Of a stretch of DNA of 19,308 nt, positions 1-7,826 are shown piece by piece. The stretch covers positions 1-19,308 of the forward strand of contig JAFYIK010000090.1 in the NCBI GenBank assembly GCA_017538685.1, in the 5' to 3' direction. The DNA comes from Bacteroidales bacterium (GTDB lineage: Bacteria; Bacteroidota; Bacteroidia; Bacteroidales; UBA932). The translations under genes were made by a program, and so were the position numbers. The notes beneath the pieces were generated by a model. It saw only the letters and a program-made list of their open reading frames with translations, ran no database searches and had not been told where the DNA came from. Position 1 is the first letter of the stretch. Each line of letters starts with the position of its first letter.

Positions 1-10
1 GATAAATAAT

Positions 11-583
11 TTATTCATTTTCGTCGTAGATTTCTTCCGTCTCATCGTCGCCCTCTTCCTCCTCTTCATCGTCTTCGTCGTCGAGATCCTCGTCGTCATC
101 GTCTTCATCTCCGCCAAGGAGCATGTCGAGCGGATTCTTTTCGCCGGGGAGATGGCGCTTTTCCTGAGGGAGATCTTCGAAGGCGACATAGCCGTTTTCG
201 AACTCGATGGGAAGAGGACCTTTGAGGTCGTTCATCATAGTGGGGGAGGTGACGGAATTGCCGGGTTCCTCGCCCTCGAGAGTGATGATCACCTTCTTCT
301 TCGCCTTCGTGTCGTAGAAGTACTCGAAATGGTCCGCGCCCGCTTTAATTGCGTTGCTGACAGGGACTTCATCCACGACACCGTATCCCAGGTTGACCAG
401 AGCGTAACGGGCTAGGACATCTTCGCCTGACATTGCCTTGAAAAGAATCGGCTGGTCGGCGGGGAACTCGAGGTCGGCCTGCATCTGCTTGTGGAAACTA
501 TACAATGAGTTTACGGAATTTACTTTGTAGATTCTGTAAAAGCCCTTGATACCGGGCAGAGTGACGCGGAACTGATAAATCAT
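11..583 (-). CDS. pRiA4b ORF-3-like (TnpR-family passenger-like) protein with acidic C-terminal tail
   Basis: The 190-residue product begins MIYQFRVTLPGIKGFYRIYK. This opening, with a later stretch around residues 80-100 (HFEYFYDTKAKKKVIITLE), resembles the plasmid pRiA4b ORF-3 / IS1096 passenger family, whose biochemical role is not established. The last 35 or so residues are almost entirely Asp and Glu, which suggests a disordered tail that could mimic nucleic acid or bind basic partners; that is inference. The ATG at 581-583 is the natural start because the conserved N-terminus begins there. A weak promoter-like box (TTTCTTTG on the minus strand, 604 to 597) lies 13 nt upstream. It is transcribed away from the gene at 713. 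No transposase or inverted repeat accompanies it, so it is probably a chromosomal member of the family. The reading frame is intact, and the family assignment is fairly secure. Confidence 0.8.
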   Translation of the reverse strand: MIYQFRVTLPGIKGFYRIYKVNSVNSLYSFHKQMQADLEFPADQPILFKAMSGEDVLARYALVNLGYGVVDEVPVSNAIKAGADHFEYFYDTKAKKKVIITLEGEEPGNSVTSPTMMNDLKGPLPIEFENGYVAFEDLPQEKRHLPGEKNPLDMLLGGDEDDDDEDLDDEDDEEEEEGDDETEEIYDENE

Positions 584-712
584 ACCACGAAGTTAACAAA
601 GAAATGGCAAAGACGGTTACATTTTGTTAAAAATGCCGAGGAAGGAAATAATCCCACTGCCGAGAAGTGGATGGTATGCAATTTGTGGCAGGGAGATAAA
701 ACACACACTTCT
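584..712. other. Divergent intergenic region
   Basis: This 129-nt gap lies between two divergently transcribed genes, so promoters for both should be here. It is more AT-rich than its surroundings. I see only imperfect matches to the Bacteroidota TAnnTTTG box: TACATTTT at about 618-625 on the plus strand and TTTCTTTG at 604-597 on the minus strand. No operator-like palindrome stands out. Confidence 0.35.
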
Positions 713-1453
713 ATGAAAGCGAAAATTGTATTGACGGTCGTGATGATGGCCTTGTGCGTAGGGAGTTATGCCCAGGACGTCATACACACATTTGACGGTA
801 AGTCTATCGAGGCGAAGATACTCGAAATATCAGACGATTATATTCTTTACAAGACCTTCGACAACCAGGACGGCCCGGATTACCGGATGTCGGTTAATAA
901 GGTCGCCAGGATAGTGTTCGCGAACGGCACTGAAAAGGTCTTCGCCCCTGCGAACATTTTTAGATCTGCGCCCGTCGCTCCCGGGTACTACAATCCAGAT
1001 TTCAGGCCTTATGGCCCGATAGCGTACAGACACGGACATTTCTACGACAACCGCGGCTACATTTACGATGATCAGTTCCGCGATTACCTTGGCGTTTCTC
1101 TTTATGGAAGCGATTATCTTAAAGCGAGGAACCAAATTTTCGGAGGCAGTATGCTCACTTTTGCCGGCGGCGCGGCACTTTCGTTCTCCATCATCACGTC
1201 CTTGATTATTAGTAATTATAATAACTTTGGGGATGATCCTTTCTTCGAATCTTCAAGAATCAGTCAGGCGGGTCCAATTATCGGCGGCCTGGCCGGAGTT
1301 GCCTGTCTCGGGGTCGGCATTCCTCTTTGGGTCAAAGGAGCACGTAAGATGAACGCCTTCGCGGATGACTATAACCATCGTTATGGCGCAGGGAAATCAA
1401 ATCTCTCCCTCGGCTCTGCCCCTTCGGGCCTCGGACTTACATTGAACTTCTAA
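713..1453 (+). CDS. Secreted or membrane-anchored hypothetical protein
   Basis: The product of 246 residues starts MKAKIVLTVVMMALCVGSYAQ, a clear Sec signal peptide cut near residue 21. I chose this ATG over the in-frame one at 671 because the upstream extension would place 14 polar residues before the signal peptide. After cleavage the protein begins with a short domain common in Bacteroidales envelope proteins: a D-x-I-x-T-F-D-G-K-S-I-E-A-K pattern followed by alternating strands and a conserved FANGTEK segment (mature residues 1-60). A Tyr/Pro/Gly-rich stretch follows, then two hydrophobic segments near residues 147-172 and 195-212 that look like membrane helices. The charged C-terminus has no recognised motif. 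It is probably envelope-located; the molecular function is unknown. It stands alone, followed by a palindrome-rich gap. Confidence 0.75.
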   Translation: MKAKIVLTVVMMALCVGSYAQDVIHTFDGKSIEAKILEISDDYILYKTFDNQDGPDYRMSVNKVARIVFANGTEKVFAPANIFRSAPVAPGYYNPDFRPYGPIAYRHGHFYDNRGYIYDDQFRDYLGVSLYGSDYLKARNQIFGGSMLTFAGGAALSFSIITSLIISNYNNFGDDPFFESSRISQAGPIIGGLAGVACLGVGIPLWVKGARKMNAFADDYNHRYGAGKSNLSLGSAPSGLGLTLNF

Positions 1454-1470
1454 AACAATTATCCTGTCAG

Positions 1471-1560
1471 CGTGCATACCCTCGGCATTTCCGCCGAGGG
1501 TATGTGCGTTTTGGGCCAATATCGCACATACCCTCAGAAAAATCCGGGAAGGTATGCACG
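1471..1560. repeat. Nested palindromic block 1
   Basis: Two inverted pairs are nested. The outer pair is CGTGCATACC (1471-1480) with GGTATGCACG (1551-1560), a perfect 10 bp. The inner pair is 1496-1508 with 1523-1535, a perfect 13 bp (GAGGGTATGTGCG and its complement), closing a 14-nt loop that begins TTTTGGGCC (1509-1517). An alternative hairpin pairs 1475-1486 with 1493-1504 (12 bp, 6-nt loop) and is followed shortly by TTTT, so it could end transcription of the upstream gene. The block shares sequence and architecture with the block at 1632-1720. Confidence 0.75.
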
Positions 1561-1631
1561 CCTCCGGCCGGAAAAACAGTGGGCACTCACGGTAAACTAA
1601 TCACAAGGGTATGCACGTAAAGGAGACTCGT

Positions 1632-1727
1632 TGTGCGTACTGGCATCATTAATGGGGATGGTACGCACGTTTTGGGCCCTTTTCGTGCGTACTGGCGCCA
1701 AAATCAAGCCGGTACTCACGGTAAACT
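1632..1727. repeat. Nested palindromic block 2
   Basis: This is a diverged second copy of the block at 1471-1560. GTACGCACG (1661-1669) pairs perfectly with CGTGCGTAC (1684-1692) around a 14-nt loop, again starting TTTTGGGCC (1670-1678). GTGCGTAC at 1633-1640 can alternatively pair with 1661-1668 (8 bp). The outer partner at 1711-1720 (GGTACTCACG) is imperfect. A 14-nt direct repeat, ACTCACGGTAAACT, occurs at 1585-1598 after block 1 and at 1714-1727 here, just upstream of the promoter-like box at 1741. The stem differs from block 1 at three base pairs, all compensated. Confidence 0.7.
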
Positions 1728-1740
1728 CCGGAAAAATTGT

Positions 1741-1748
1741 TAATTTTG
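1741..1748 (+). promoter_or_regulatory. Bacteroidota-type -7 promoter box (TAATTTTG)
   Basis: TAATTTTG matches the TAnnTTTG consensus of the Bacteroidota housekeeping sigma factor. It ends 6 nt before the ATG at 1755, so the transcript would start at or within a few bases of the start codon. No clear TTTG -33 element is seen about 20 nt upstream; that place is held by the 14-nt repeat ACTCACGGTAAACT. It is the likely head promoter of the operon running to metG. Confidence 0.5.
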
Positions 1749-1754
1749 AGTTGT

Positions 1755-2363
1755 ATGGATGTAATCCAAGACACATACAAGAGCATAGCGGGGCCTGCCG
1801 AGGGACTGTTCAAGGACCAGGGGAGCAGGTTTATTGCACTCGCGTATCCGGTGGAGAGCGAGGAAGAGGTGAAGGCGCTGCTGGAGAAGGCCAGGAAGGA
1901 GTACCACGATGCCCGGCATCACTGCGTGGCTTACCGCATCGGGCACGAGGGCGCCGTGTGGCGCGCCTCCGATGACGGTGAGCCCGCAGGGTCCGCCGGG
2001 CGCCAGATTCTCGGGCAGATTGACAGTGCGGGCCTGAGCGATGTCGCCGTGATTGTCGTCCGGTACTTCGGAGGGATCAAGCTTGGCATTCCGGGGCTTA
2101 TCAGGGCGTATAAAGAATCCACGAAAGATGCCCTCAACAACGCTTCTCAAATTGATAAGATCGCAGGCGAGTGGTACGAGATCAGCTTCGATTACGCGCA
2201 GATGCCGGAGGTGATGAAAGTGGTCAAAGACCTGGGCTTGCCGACCCGCGGACAGGAATTCGCAGAGCACTGCAAGATGCAGGTCAGAGTGCGTCTGAGC
2301 CTGAAGGAAGATTTCTTGGAAAGAACCAAAAATATAGCTAACTTCACTATCGGAAATTTATAA
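1755..2363 (+). CDS. YigZ/IMPACT (UPF0029) family protein
   Basis: The 202-residue product has the family hallmarks: [16 protein letters not shown] near residues 71-86, followed by [19 protein letters not shown] near 98-115. Members have an N-terminal IMPACT fold and a smaller C-terminal ferredoxin-like domain (about residues 136-200 here). Eukaryotic IMPACT regulates GCN2 signalling, but the bacterial role is not firmly known. The ATG at 1755 is preferred over the TTG at 1737 because the conserved N-terminus starts here and a TAnnTTTG box lies 6 nt upstream. The length fits the family (about 200 residues). It is the first gene of a seven-gene run and sits 13 nt before serC. Family assignment is secure; function is open. 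Confidence 0.9.
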   Translation: MDVIQDTYKSIAGPAEGLFKDQGSRFIALAYPVESEEEVKALLEKARKEYHDARHHCVAYRIGHEGAVWRASDDGEPAGSAGRQILGQIDSAGLSDVAVIVVRYFGGIKLGIPGLIRAYKESTKDALNNASQIDKIAGEWYEISFDYAQMPEVMKVVKDLGLPTRGQEFAEHCKMQVRVRLSLKEDFLERTKNIANFTIGNL

Positions 2364-2376
2364 CAAACACTATACT

Positions 2377-3450
2377 ATGGGTAAAAAACACGTTTTCAAT
2401 GCCGGTCCCTGTCTGCTTCCCCAGGAAGCGCTGGACGCGACTATCGATGCGATTAAGGATTTTGCGGGGACGGGTGTGTCCCTGCTTTGCATTTCTCACA
2501 GGACTAAAGAGTGGGACGCCGTGATGGACGAAACCCGCGCTCTCTGGAAGGAGATTCTCCATATCCCGGAAGGATATGAGGTGGTCTTCCTCCCCGGCGG
2601 AGCAAGTATGGAATTCCTCTTCGTGGCCTTGAACTATCTGGAGAAGAAAGCGGCCTACCTGGAGACGGGCGTGTGGGCGAAGAAGGCCCTCAAGGAAGCA
2701 AAAGCCTATGGCGACGCCTATGCCCTTGCCAGCTCGGAGGACAAGAATTACTCGTACATCCCGAAAGACTTCGTGATTCCGGGCGACGTGGACTATTTCC
2801 ACATCACCACGAACAACACCATCTACGGAACTGAGATCAAGACGGACTTCGACAGCCCTGTTCCCCTCATCGCAGATATGTCTTCGGACATTATGAGCCG
2901 CCCGGTGGACGTCTCGAAGTATGCGATGATCTACGGCGGTGCGCAGAAGAACGTCGGCCCTGCCGGCTGCACCTTCGCCATCATCAAGCTGGACACCCTC
3001 GGCAAGGTCAGCAGGTACATCCCGACTATGCTCGACCTGCACACGCATATCGACAAACTTTCGATGTTCAACACCCCGCCGGTGCTGCCGCTGTACGTAA
3101 TGAACCAGACCCTGCACTGGATCAAGAACCAGGGCGGAGTCGAGGCGATGAAGGTGCGCAACCAGGCCAAGGCGGACGCGCTGTACGCCGAGATCGACCG
3201 CAACCCGCTGTTTGTGGGCACTGCCGCGAAGGAAGACCGCTCGATTATGAACGTCTGCTTCGTGATGGCACCCGGCTACGAACAGCTGCAGGACGAGTTC
3301 CTGAGCTTTGCAAAGGCGCACGATATGGTCGGCCTGAAAGGCCACCGCAGCGTGGGCGGATTCCGCGCATCGATTTACAACGCCTGCACCCTCGAGGACG
3401 TCGAGGCCCTCGTTGCCTGTATGCAGGAGTTTGAAAAGCTTCACGCATAA
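2377..3450 (+). CDS. serC: Phosphoserine aminotransferase SerC
   Basis: The 357-residue product is a class V, PLP-dependent aminotransferase that converts 3-phosphohydroxypyruvate plus glutamate to O-phosphoserine in the cytoplasm, the second step of serine synthesis. The same family can act in pyridoxal phosphate synthesis. Diagnostic features are [13 protein letters not shown] at the N-terminus, the [10 protein letters not shown] phosphate/cofactor-binding segment near residues 71-80, [12 protein letters not shown] near 167-178, and [12 protein letters not shown] with the Schiff-base lysine at K191. The C-terminus carries [15 protein letters not shown], the usual substrate-binding arginine region. 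Length is close to E. coli SerC. Its stop codon overlaps the serA start by one base (TAATG), so translation of the two is probably coupled. Confidence 0.97.
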   Translation: MGKKHVFNAGPCLLPQEALDATIDAIKDFAGTGVSLLCISHRTKEWDAVMDETRALWKEILHIPEGYEVVFLPGGASMEFLFVALNYLEKKAAYLETGVWAKKALKEAKAYGDAYALASSEDKNYSYIPKDFVIPGDVDYFHITTNNTIYGTEIKTDFDSPVPLIADMSSDIMSRPVDVSKYAMIYGGAQKNVGPAGCTFAIIKLDTLGKVSRYIPTMLDLHTHIDKLSMFNTPPVLPLYVMNQTLHWIKNQGGVEAMKVRNQAKADALYAEIDRNPLFVGTAAKEDRSIMNVCFVMAPGYEQLQDEFLSFAKAHDMVGLKGHRSVGGFRASIYNACTLEDVEALVACMQEFEKLHA

Positions 3451-4370
3451 TGAAAGTACTTCTTGCAACCCAGAAGCCCTTTGCCGCAACGGCGGTAAGC
3501 GGCATCACGGATATCCTCACGGCTGCCGGCCACGAGGTTGTGAAACTTGAGAAATACGCCGAGCAGTCGGATTTCGTAAAAGCAGTGGCAGACGTGCAGG
3601 CCATCATCATCCGCTCGGACAAGGTAACGGCCGAGGTCATCGCGGCCGCTCCGAAGCTGAAGATAGTCGTGCGCGCCGGCGCCGGCTATGATAATGTGGA
3701 CCTTGAGGCCGCGACGAAGGCCGGCGTGGTGGTTATGAACACCCCGGGCCAGAACTCCAACGCCGTGGCAGAGCTCGCGATTGCGATGATGATCTTTATG
3801 GCCAGGACGCAGTTTACGCCCGCCACGGGCTCGGAGGTCCAGGGCAAGACCCTCGGAATCCAGGCCTTCGGCAACGTAGGCCGTCTCGTAGGCGCGAAAG
3901 CGAAGGCCCTCGGGATGAAGGTCAAGGCCCTCGACCCGTTCCTCACGGACGAGCAGATCCTCGCCGGCGGAGCCGAGCCCGTGCACACTCTGGATGAGCT
4001 CTACGAGGGTAGCGACTACCTCAGCCTGCATATTCCCGCCCTGCCCTCGACCATAGGCAGCATTAACTACGATCTCATCACCAAGATGCCCAAGGGCGCG
4101 ACCCTCGTGAACACCGCCCGCAAGGAGGTGATCGACGAAGCCGGCCTCGAAAAGGCGCTGGAAGACCGCCCGGACCTCAAGTATGTCACGGACGTTGCTC
4201 CCGATAACCTCGAAACATTAAAGGAGAAGTTCGGCCTCCGCGTCTTCGCAACTCCCAAGAAGATGGGTGCGCAGACATCCGAGGCGAATATCAACGCAGG
4301 CCTTGCCGCCGCGCGCCAGATAGTGGATTATTTCGCAACAGGAAACGTTAAATTCCAGGTAAACAAATGA
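3450..4370 (+). CDS. serA: D-3-phosphoglycerate dehydrogenase, short lysine-type form
   Basis: The 306-residue product is an NAD-dependent 2-hydroxyacid dehydrogenase that oxidises 3-phosphoglycerate to 3-phosphohydroxypyruvate, the first committed step to serine. It has VVRAGAGYDNVDLEAA, the nucleotide-binding segment LGIQAFGNVGR (the first Gly of GxGxxG replaced by Ala), and NTARKEVIDEAGLEKAL with the expected catalytic Arg at R224. The usual TPHIG catalytic histidine is replaced by lysine: TPKKMGAQTSEAN, K270. ACT and intervening domains are absent, so the classical serine feedback site is missing. This short lysine-type form is known from Bacteroides and from Entamoeba histolytica, and is not a sign of decay. 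It is translationally coupled to serC upstream and overlaps the next gene by 4 nt (ATGA). Confidence 0.95.
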   Translation: MKVLLATQKPFAATAVSGITDILTAAGHEVVKLEKYAEQSDFVKAVADVQAIIIRSDKVTAEVIAAAPKLKIVVRAGAGYDNVDLEAATKAGVVVMNTPGQNSNAVAELAIAMMIFMARTQFTPATGSEVQGKTLGIQAFGNVGRLVGAKAKALGMKVKALDPFLTDEQILAGGAEPVHTLDELYEGSDYLSLHIPALPSTIGSINYDLITKMPKGATLVNTARKEVIDEAGLEKALEDRPDLKYVTDVAPDNLETLKEKFGLRVFATPKKMGAQTSEANINAGLAAARQIVDYFATGNVKFQVNK

Positions 4371-5602
4371 AAGTAAGACCCTTCGCGGCAGTGCGTCCGC
4401 CCAGAAATCTCGTCACCGAAGTAGCAGCCCCGCCGTACGACGTCCTCGATTCTGAGGAAGCCCGCAAGATGGCAGGGGAGAAGTCACTTCTGCATATCAC
4501 AAAGCCTGAGATCGATTTCGATCCTATGCCCGAGGAACACGATCCGAAGGTGTATGCCAAGGCGGTGGAGAATTTCAAAAAATGGCAGGAAAAGGGCTGG
4601 CTCGTCCGCGACAGCAAGCCTTGCTACTATATTTACGCCCAGACTATGGGCACCCGCACCCAGTACGGTTATGTGCTGTGCGCGAATTCGGCGGACTATG
4701 TCGAAGGCCGCATCAAGAAGCACGAACTGACCCGCAAAGACAAAGAAGACGACCGTATGAAGCACGTCGAAATCCAGAGCGCGAACATCGAGCCCGTCTT
4801 CTTCGCCTTCAAGCACCAGCAGGAGCTTGAAGATATTATCGCCGAAACGGTGAAGAAGCCCTCGGAGTACAAGTTCACGGACGAGAACAATTTCGGCCAC
4901 GAATTCTGGGTAATCGACGACGACGCTCTTATCGCCCGCATCACCGAGCTCTTCACCGATAAGATCGATGCCTTCTACATCGCCGACGGCCACCACCGCA
5001 GCGCCGCCGCGGCCCGTGTGGGTGCGGAAAGGGCGAAGAAGAACCCGAACCACACCGGCGAGGAGGAGTACAACTACTTTATGGCAGTCTGCTTCCCGGA
5101 GGACCAGCTGAAGGTGTTGGACTACAACCGCGTGCTGAAGGATCTCAACGGTCTGACTCCCAGCCAGGTAATCGGCATCCTCGGCGAGACCTTCGACGTG
5201 ACCTGCCGGGGCACGGAGATTTACACGCCGGACGAGCTGCACACCTTCTCGATGTATCTGGAAGGAAAGTGGTATCAGCTCAGGGCTCGCCCAGGCACCT
5301 ACGACGACCACGACCCTATAGGCGTGCTGGACGTCACGATCCTCTCTAGCAGGGTTCTCGGCCCCGTGTTCGGCATCAAGGACCTTCGCACAGACGACCG
5401 TATCGACTTTGTCGGCGGTATCAGGGGACTTGGCGAGCTTAAGAGAAGGGTGGACAGCGGAGAGATGAAGATAGCCTTCGCCCTGTATCCGGTGAGTATG
5501 AAGCAGATTACGGACATCGCCGACAGCGGTAACATTATGCCTCCGAAAACCACCTGGTTTGAGCCGAAACTCAGATCGGGACTCGCAATCCACACATTTT
5601 AA
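4367..5602 (+). CDS. DUF1015 family protein linked to serine biosynthesis
   Basis: The 411-residue product matches DUF1015: it opens MKVRPFAAVRPPRNLVTEVAAP, has PPYDVLDSEEA near residues 24-34, and the signature ADGHHRSAAAARVG at about 206-219 (D207, H209, H210, R211). No signal peptide or membrane helix is seen, so it is cytoplasmic. The function of the family is not established. Its ATGA overlap with serA implies production in step with SerA and SerC, suggesting a role in serine or phosphoserine metabolism. The DGHHR motif recalls the ParB-like fold used by free-serine kinases such as SerK and SbnI; that comparison is from memory and is a hypothesis. No serB is present in this window. Six bases separate it from recQ. 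Confidence 0.9.
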   Translation: MKVRPFAAVRPPRNLVTEVAAPPYDVLDSEEARKMAGEKSLLHITKPEIDFDPMPEEHDPKVYAKAVENFKKWQEKGWLVRDSKPCYYIYAQTMGTRTQYGYVLCANSADYVEGRIKKHELTRKDKEDDRMKHVEIQSANIEPVFFAFKHQQELEDIIAETVKKPSEYKFTDENNFGHEFWVIDDDALIARITELFTDKIDAFYIADGHHRSAAAARVGAERAKKNPNHTGEEEYNYFMAVCFPEDQLKVLDYNRVLKDLNGLTPSQVIGILGETFDVTCRGTEIYTPDELHTFSMYLEGKWYQLRARPGTYDDHDPIGVLDVTILSSRVLGPVFGIKDLRTDDRIDFVGGIRGLGELKRRVDSGEMKIAFALYPVSMKQITDIADSGNIMPPKTTWFEPKLRSGLAIHTF

Positions 5603-5608
5603 ATAACT

Positions 5609-7825
5609 ATGGCAGTCACATCGGCAGAAATTCGCAAGACACTCAAGGAGTTCTTCGGTTACGACGGGTTCAAGGGAGATCAGGAAGAGATCATCAAAGA
5701 CCTGACGGACGGAAAGGACTGTTTCGTGCTTATGCCTACGGGCGGCGGCAAATCGCTTTGTTACCAGTTGCCCGCGCTGCTGATGGACGGCACCGCAATC
5801 GTTATCTCCCCTCTGATCGCCCTGATGAAGAATCAGGTGGATGCAATCAGAGGCTTCGTGTCGGGTAACGAAAGCATAGCGCACTTCCTGAATTCCTCGC
5901 TCTCCAGGCCCCAGATCGAAGAGGTCAAGAACGATATAAAGGAAGGTAAAACCAAGATCCTCTATGTGGCGCCCGAATCGCTGACAAAAGGCGAAAACGT
6001 TGCGTTCCTCAGGACAATCAAGATTTCCTTCTACGCGGTGGACGAAGCGCATTGTATCTCCGAGTGGGGTCACGACTTCCGCCCGGAATACCGCCGCATC
6101 CGCCCGATCGTGGACACTATCGGCCGCGCGCCGATAATAGCGCTCACGGCGACCGCCACCCCGAAGGTGCAGAGCGACATCCTCAAGACGCTCGCAATCC
6201 CGGACGCCGTGGTCTATAAATCCTCCTTCAACCGCCCGAACCTCTATTACGAGGTGCGCGACAAGGTCGATGCAGATAAGGACATAGTCCGTTTCATCCG
6301 CCAGCACCCCGGCAAGTCGGGAATAGTCTACTGCCTCAGCCGCCGCAAGGTGGAGGAGATGGCCGAGTTCCTGCAGATCAACGGCATCAAAGCCCTGCCT
6401 TACCACGCTGGCCTTGACGCCAAGGTGCGCGCGGAGAATCAGGACAAGTTCCTGATGGAGGACGTAAACGTGATAGTGGCCACCATAGCCTTCGGTATGG
6501 GTATCGACAAACCGGACATCCGTTTCGTCATCCACTACGACATTCCGAAGAGCGTTGAGAGCTACTACCAGGAAACCGGACGGGCCGGCCGCGACGGCGG
6601 AGAAGGCCTATGCATTACTTATTACAGCTACAAAGACATCCAGAAGCTGGAGAAGTTTATGCGCGGCAAGCCCGTGGCAGAGCAGGAAATCAACAAACAG
6701 CTTCTGAACGAAGTGGTGGCCTACGCCGAATCCAGCGACTGCCGCAGAAGGCTGCTGCTGGGGTATTTCGGCGAAGACTATCCCAACGACAACTGCGGCA
6801 TCTGCGACAACTGCCTGCACCCTCGCAAGGTCTTCGACGGCCGTGCGGAGATGAAGCTTGTCATCAAGCTCATCCTCTCGCTGAAAGAGCACTTCAAGCT
6901 CGAGCATCTCGCAGCGATCCTGTCCGGTAACGACACCGCCCTTGTGAAGAGTTACCACCACGACAAAATCCAGTACTTCGGCGCAGGCGAAGAGCATACG
7001 GACAAGTTCTGGGCGACAGTCATCCATCAGGGTCTCATTATGCACCTGCTGGACAAGGAGATCGAGACCTATGGACTCATCTTCGTGACCCCGCTCGGAA
7101 AGCAGTTCCTCGAGAACCCCTGGCAGCTTAACCTCGTGGAGGACCGCGTGTTCACTGGAGACGGTTCGCCGGACGACGAAGAAGACGATGAAGATGCGGC
7201 GGCGAACGCAGCGGCAATGAAGGGCGGCGGGGGAGATCCCGTGCTGCTCGCTATGCTCAAGGACCTCCGCAAAGACCTCGCTCATAAGCTGGACCTCCAG
7301 CCTTGGATACTCTTCGGCGACCCCGCCCTGGACGATATGAGCATCCTTTACCCTATCACCCTGGATGAGCTCAAGAACTGCCAGGGAGTGGGCGAAGGAA
7401 AGGCGAAGAAATACGGCCAGCCGTTCATAGAGCTGATCGCGAAATACGTGGAGGAAAACGAAATCGAGCGCCCGCAGGACCTCATCGTGAAGAGCACCGC
7501 CAGCCGCTCGGCCGTGAAGATTCAGATCATCGGTATGATCGACAGGCGCCTCCCGTTCGACGACATCGCAAAGAGCCTGGATATGCCTATGTGCGACCTC
7601 CTGACGGAGGTGGAGACCATCGTGTCCGCCGGCACCCGTCTGAACATAAACTATTATGTGAACCAGGAGGTGGAGCCCGACGTAGTGGCCGAACTGATGG
7701 ATTATTTCCGCCACGAAGCCGCATCCGATTCGCTGGACGACGCAATCCGCGCCCTCGAGAACGATTATTCCGAGATGGAGATCCGCCTCACACGTATCAA
7801 ATTCATTTGTGAAGTAGCGTCATAG
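5609..7825 (+). CDS. recQ: ATP-dependent DNA helicase RecQ
   Basis: The 738-residue product is a superfamily 2, 3'-5' DNA helicase acting in recombinational repair. Visible parts in order are: motif 0 GYDGFKGDQEEII (17-29, with Lys where Arg is more usual), Walker A PTGGGKS (43-49), the DEAH box at 145-148 followed by the aromatic-rich loop CISEWGHDFRPEY, motif IV-VI features including YYQETGRAGRDG, and the zinc-binding cysteines C378, C396, C399 and C402. An RQC winged-helix region follows (about 410-515), then an Asp/Glu and Ala/Gly linker (about 515-540) and an HRDC-like domain (about 541-620). The last 110 residues form a further helical domain found at the end of Bacteroidales RecQ proteins. 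One base separates its stop from the dnaG start. Confidence 0.96.
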   Translation: MAVTSAEIRKTLKEFFGYDGFKGDQEEIIKDLTDGKDCFVLMPTGGGKSLCYQLPALLMDGTAIVISPLIALMKNQVDAIRGFVSGNESIAHFLNSSLSRPQIEEVKNDIKEGKTKILYVAPESLTKGENVAFLRTIKISFYAVDEAHCISEWGHDFRPEYRRIRPIVDTIGRAPIIALTATATPKVQSDILKTLAIPDAVVYKSSFNRPNLYYEVRDKVDADKDIVRFIRQHPGKSGIVYCLSRRKVEEMAEFLQINGIKALPYHAGLDAKVRAENQDKFLMEDVNVIVATIAFGMGIDKPDIRFVIHYDIPKSVESYYQETGRAGRDGGEGLCITYYSYKDIQKLEKFMRGKPVAEQEINKQLLNEVVAYAESSDCRRRLLLGYFGEDYPNDNCGICDNCLHPRKVFDGRAEMKLVIKLILSLKEHFKLEHLAAILSGNDTALVKSYHHDKIQYFGAGEEHTDKFWATVIHQGLIMHLLDKEIETYGLIFVTPLGKQFLENPWQLNLVEDRVFTGDGSPDDEEDDEDAAANAAAMKGGGGDPVLLAMLKDLRKDLAHKLDLQPWILFGDPALDDMSILYPITLDELKNCQGVGEGKAKKYGQPFIELIAKYVEENEIERPQDLIVKSTASRSAVKIQIIGMIDRRLPFDDIAKSLDMPMCDLLTEVETIVSAGTRLNINYYVNQEVEPDVVAELMDYFRHEAASDSLDDAIRALENDYSEMEIRLTRIKFICEVAS

Positions 7826-7826
7826 G

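Noticed and set aside
11..583. IS1096-type transposon
   Set aside because: Only a passenger-like gene is present, with no transposase, terminal inverted repeats or target duplication visible.
1471..1727. CRISPR array in the repeat-rich gap
   Set aside because: The repeats are palindromic, diverged and irregularly spaced, there are no unique equal-length spacers, and no cas gene is near.
1631..1975. 114-codon plus-strand frame across the palindromes and the start of the YigZ gene
   Set aside because: It runs out of frame into a clear YigZ/IMPACT gene and encodes biased Arg/Gly sequence.
2347..3489. 380-codon minus-strand frame opposite serC
   Set aside because: Shadow of serC with no domain of its own.
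4484..6535. 683-codon open frame on the minus strand opposite DUF1015 and recQ
   Set aside because: Antisense shadow of two well-identified genes; no family motif and no promoter box.
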